From the NCBI GenBank assembly GCA_963823535.1, contig CAWGLZ010000006.1, positions 1,116,001 through 1,180,000 on the forward strand: a stretch of 64,000 bases of DNA, given 5' to 3'. The notes beneath the pieces were generated by a model. It was not told the origin of the DNA. It ran no database searches and was given only the letters and a program-made list of their open reading frames with translations. Of this stretch, positions 62,792-64,000 are shown in pieces (the first letter of the stretch is position 1; the number at the start of each line of letters is the position of its first letter). Origin of the DNA: RPQJ01 sp963823535. GTDB lineage: Bacteria > Pseudomonadota > Gammaproteobacteria > Steroidobacterales > Steroidobacteraceae. Position numbers and translations under genes: made by a program.

Positions 62792-64000
62792 ATTCCCTCA
62801 CCGAGCCGCTGCCGAAATCGAGGGACCTGACCCTGGCGCCGTTGTTCGACGCCTACCGGGCCATCCCCGGCATCTATGACGAAATGAAGTCGAGCGACGG
62901 ACAGGTGCGCCCGCACTGGCAGGCGCTGGTGGGTGCGCTGCGGTCGTTGAGCCCGGCCGACATGAATGCACGATGGAAGCGTGTGGAACGGATCCTGTAC
63001 GAGAACGGGCTCACCCACAGTATCTACGCCGAGGGCGAGGAAACCGAGCGACCGTGGCGACTCGACGCACTGCCGCTGCTGATCTCGGCCGAGGACTGGC
63101 GAAGTCTCGAGCGCGGATTGATCCAGCGGGCGCGACTGCTCGACGCCGTGCTGGCGGATTGCTACGGCGAGCAGCGCCTGATGCTCGACGGGCACCTGCC
63201 TGCGCCGCTGGTGCTAGGGAATCCCCAGTTCCTGAGACCCTGCCATGGGGTGCCGGTACGGCGCGGTCGTCGACTGCACTATTACGCGGCGGACGTCGGT
63301 CGTGCACCCGACGGCCGCTGGTGGGTGCTGAAGGATCGCTGCGAGTCGCCGGTGGGCGGTGGATACGCGCTCGAGAACCGCATCGCGCTGAGGAACTGTC
63401 TGCCGGACGAATTCGCCGCGAGCCGCGTGCAGCAGCTGGCGGGATTCTTCCAGTCCGTGCACGACGGGCACGCGGCACTTTCGGGCAAGCCGGACCCGCG
63501 CGTCGTCGTGCTGACCTCCGGGCCGGCGGCGCCCGGCTACTTCGCGCACTCCTATCTCGCCCGCTACCAGGGCTACGTGCTGGCCGAGGGGGCCGACCTG
63601 ACGGTGCGCGACAACCGTGTCTACCTGAAGACGGTCGAGGGTCTGCGACCGGTGGACGTGATCATCCGGCGCGTCGATGCCGCCTCGTGCGATCCGCTCG
63701 AACTGCGCAGCGACTCCCCGCACGGCATCGCGGGCCTGGTCGAGGCCGTGCGCGCGGGGGGCGTCTCGGTCGTCAACGCGCTCGGCAGTGGCCTGGCCGA
63801 CACCGAGGGCTTCATGCCGTTCCTGCCCGGTCTCGCCCGTACGCTGCTCAATGAAGATCTTCAGCTGCCGTCGCTCGCGACGTGGTGGTGCGGGCACGAC
63901 GGGCCGCGGGAATACGTACTCAACAATCTCGAGCGGCTCGAGACACGGAATGTCTTCTATCGGGGCGCCAGCGAACCCGGCAGCCAGAACCCCGACGGCC
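62788..64000 (+). CDS. Circularly permuted ATP-grasp protein (DUF404/DUF407), partial
   Basis: The frame opens at a GTG overlapping the previous stop and runs open off the window edge. Over 400 residues are visible: LFDAYRAIPGIYDEMKSSDG, HWQALVGALRSLSPADMNAR, the ATP-grasp-like GRWWVLKDRCESPVGGGYAL, LENRIALRNCLPDEFAASRV and VEAVRAGGVSVVNALGSGLA. This matches the circularly permuted ATP-grasp domains that pair with DUF2126 transglutaminases and often end in an alpha-E domain. The C-terminal part is beyond the window. Confidence 0.88.
   Translation, partial: MNSLTEPLPKSRDLTLAPLFDAYRAIPGIYDEMKSSDGQVRPHWQALVGALRSLSPADMNARWKRVERILYENGLTHSIYAEGEETERPWRLDALPLLISAEDWRSLERGLIQRARLLDAVLADCYGEQRLMLDGHLPAPLVLGNPQFLRPCHGVPVRRGRRLHYYAADVGRAPDGRWWVLKDRCESPVGGGYALENRIALRNCLPDEFAASRVQQLAGFFQSVHDGHAALSGKPDPRVVVLTSGPAAPGYFAHSYLARYQGYVLAEGADLTVRDNRVYLKTVEGLRPVDVIIRRVDAASCDPLELRSDSPHGIAGLVEAVRAGGVSVVNALGSGLADTEGFMPFLPGLARTLLNEDLQLPSLATWWCGHDGPREYVLNNLERLETRNVFYRGASEPGSQNPDG

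Overview
The window looks like a high-GC gammaproteobacterium, probably of the Xanthomonadales/Steroidobacterales type. This rests on uniformly GC-rich third codon positions, a FabY-type ketoacyl synthase, an S46 peptidase, many lipoproteins and outer-membrane barrels, and two bacterial catalase-peroxidases. The exact lineage is inference. The left end starts inside a gene and the right end stops inside one.

Layout. 1-12.1 kb is an ordinary chromosomal stretch: HdeD-like protein (partial); an HtrA protease, DUF502 and FAD-dehydrogenase operon; a thioesterase; RhlE helicase; a lipase and ring-cleaving dioxygenase pair; three lipoproteins; and a KatG with a signal peptide. 12.3-16.1 kb holds an SLC13/RCK transporter and a frameshifted TIR-FlgO-TPR gene. 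16.1-21.1 kb is a striking unit: a CpxP-, desaturase-, CpxR- and CpxA-like operon between two inverted repeats of about 0.6 kb. Each arm carries an intact tRNA-Gly(CCC) gene and the 5' half of another. 21.2-25.4 kb is an RND efflux pair.

25.6-51 kb is accessory DNA. A fabY-like pseudogene is cut off exactly at a chimeric tRNA-Gly, and degenerate tRNA-Gly 3' ends recur at 46.3, 49.8 and 50.9 kb. Between them lie a HigBA toxin-antitoxin pair; an AraC-regulated catabolic operon (enoyl-CoA hydratase, class III CoA-transferase, arylsulfatase, two alpha/beta hydrolases); IS30 and CopA debris; an RsgA GTPase; a two-component system next to a barrel protein; a DUF2878/DUF1295/DUF6134/lipocalin operon; two ParDE-like loci, one broken; a redoxin; and an amidohydrolase. 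I found no integrase.

51-64 kb returns to chromosomal style: cytosolic KatG, a YbaY lipoprotein that has lost its META domain, small exported proteins, a GNAT enzyme, an S46 dipeptidyl peptidase, a beta-lactamase-fold hydrolase, and a two-gene operon (transglutaminase/DUF2126 plus circularly permuted ATP-grasp) that runs off the end.

The main themes are envelope and oxidative stress (two KatGs, HtrA, the Cpx-like system, lipocalin and redoxin) and growth of an accessory region around tRNA-Gly genes, with several genes broken at the joints.
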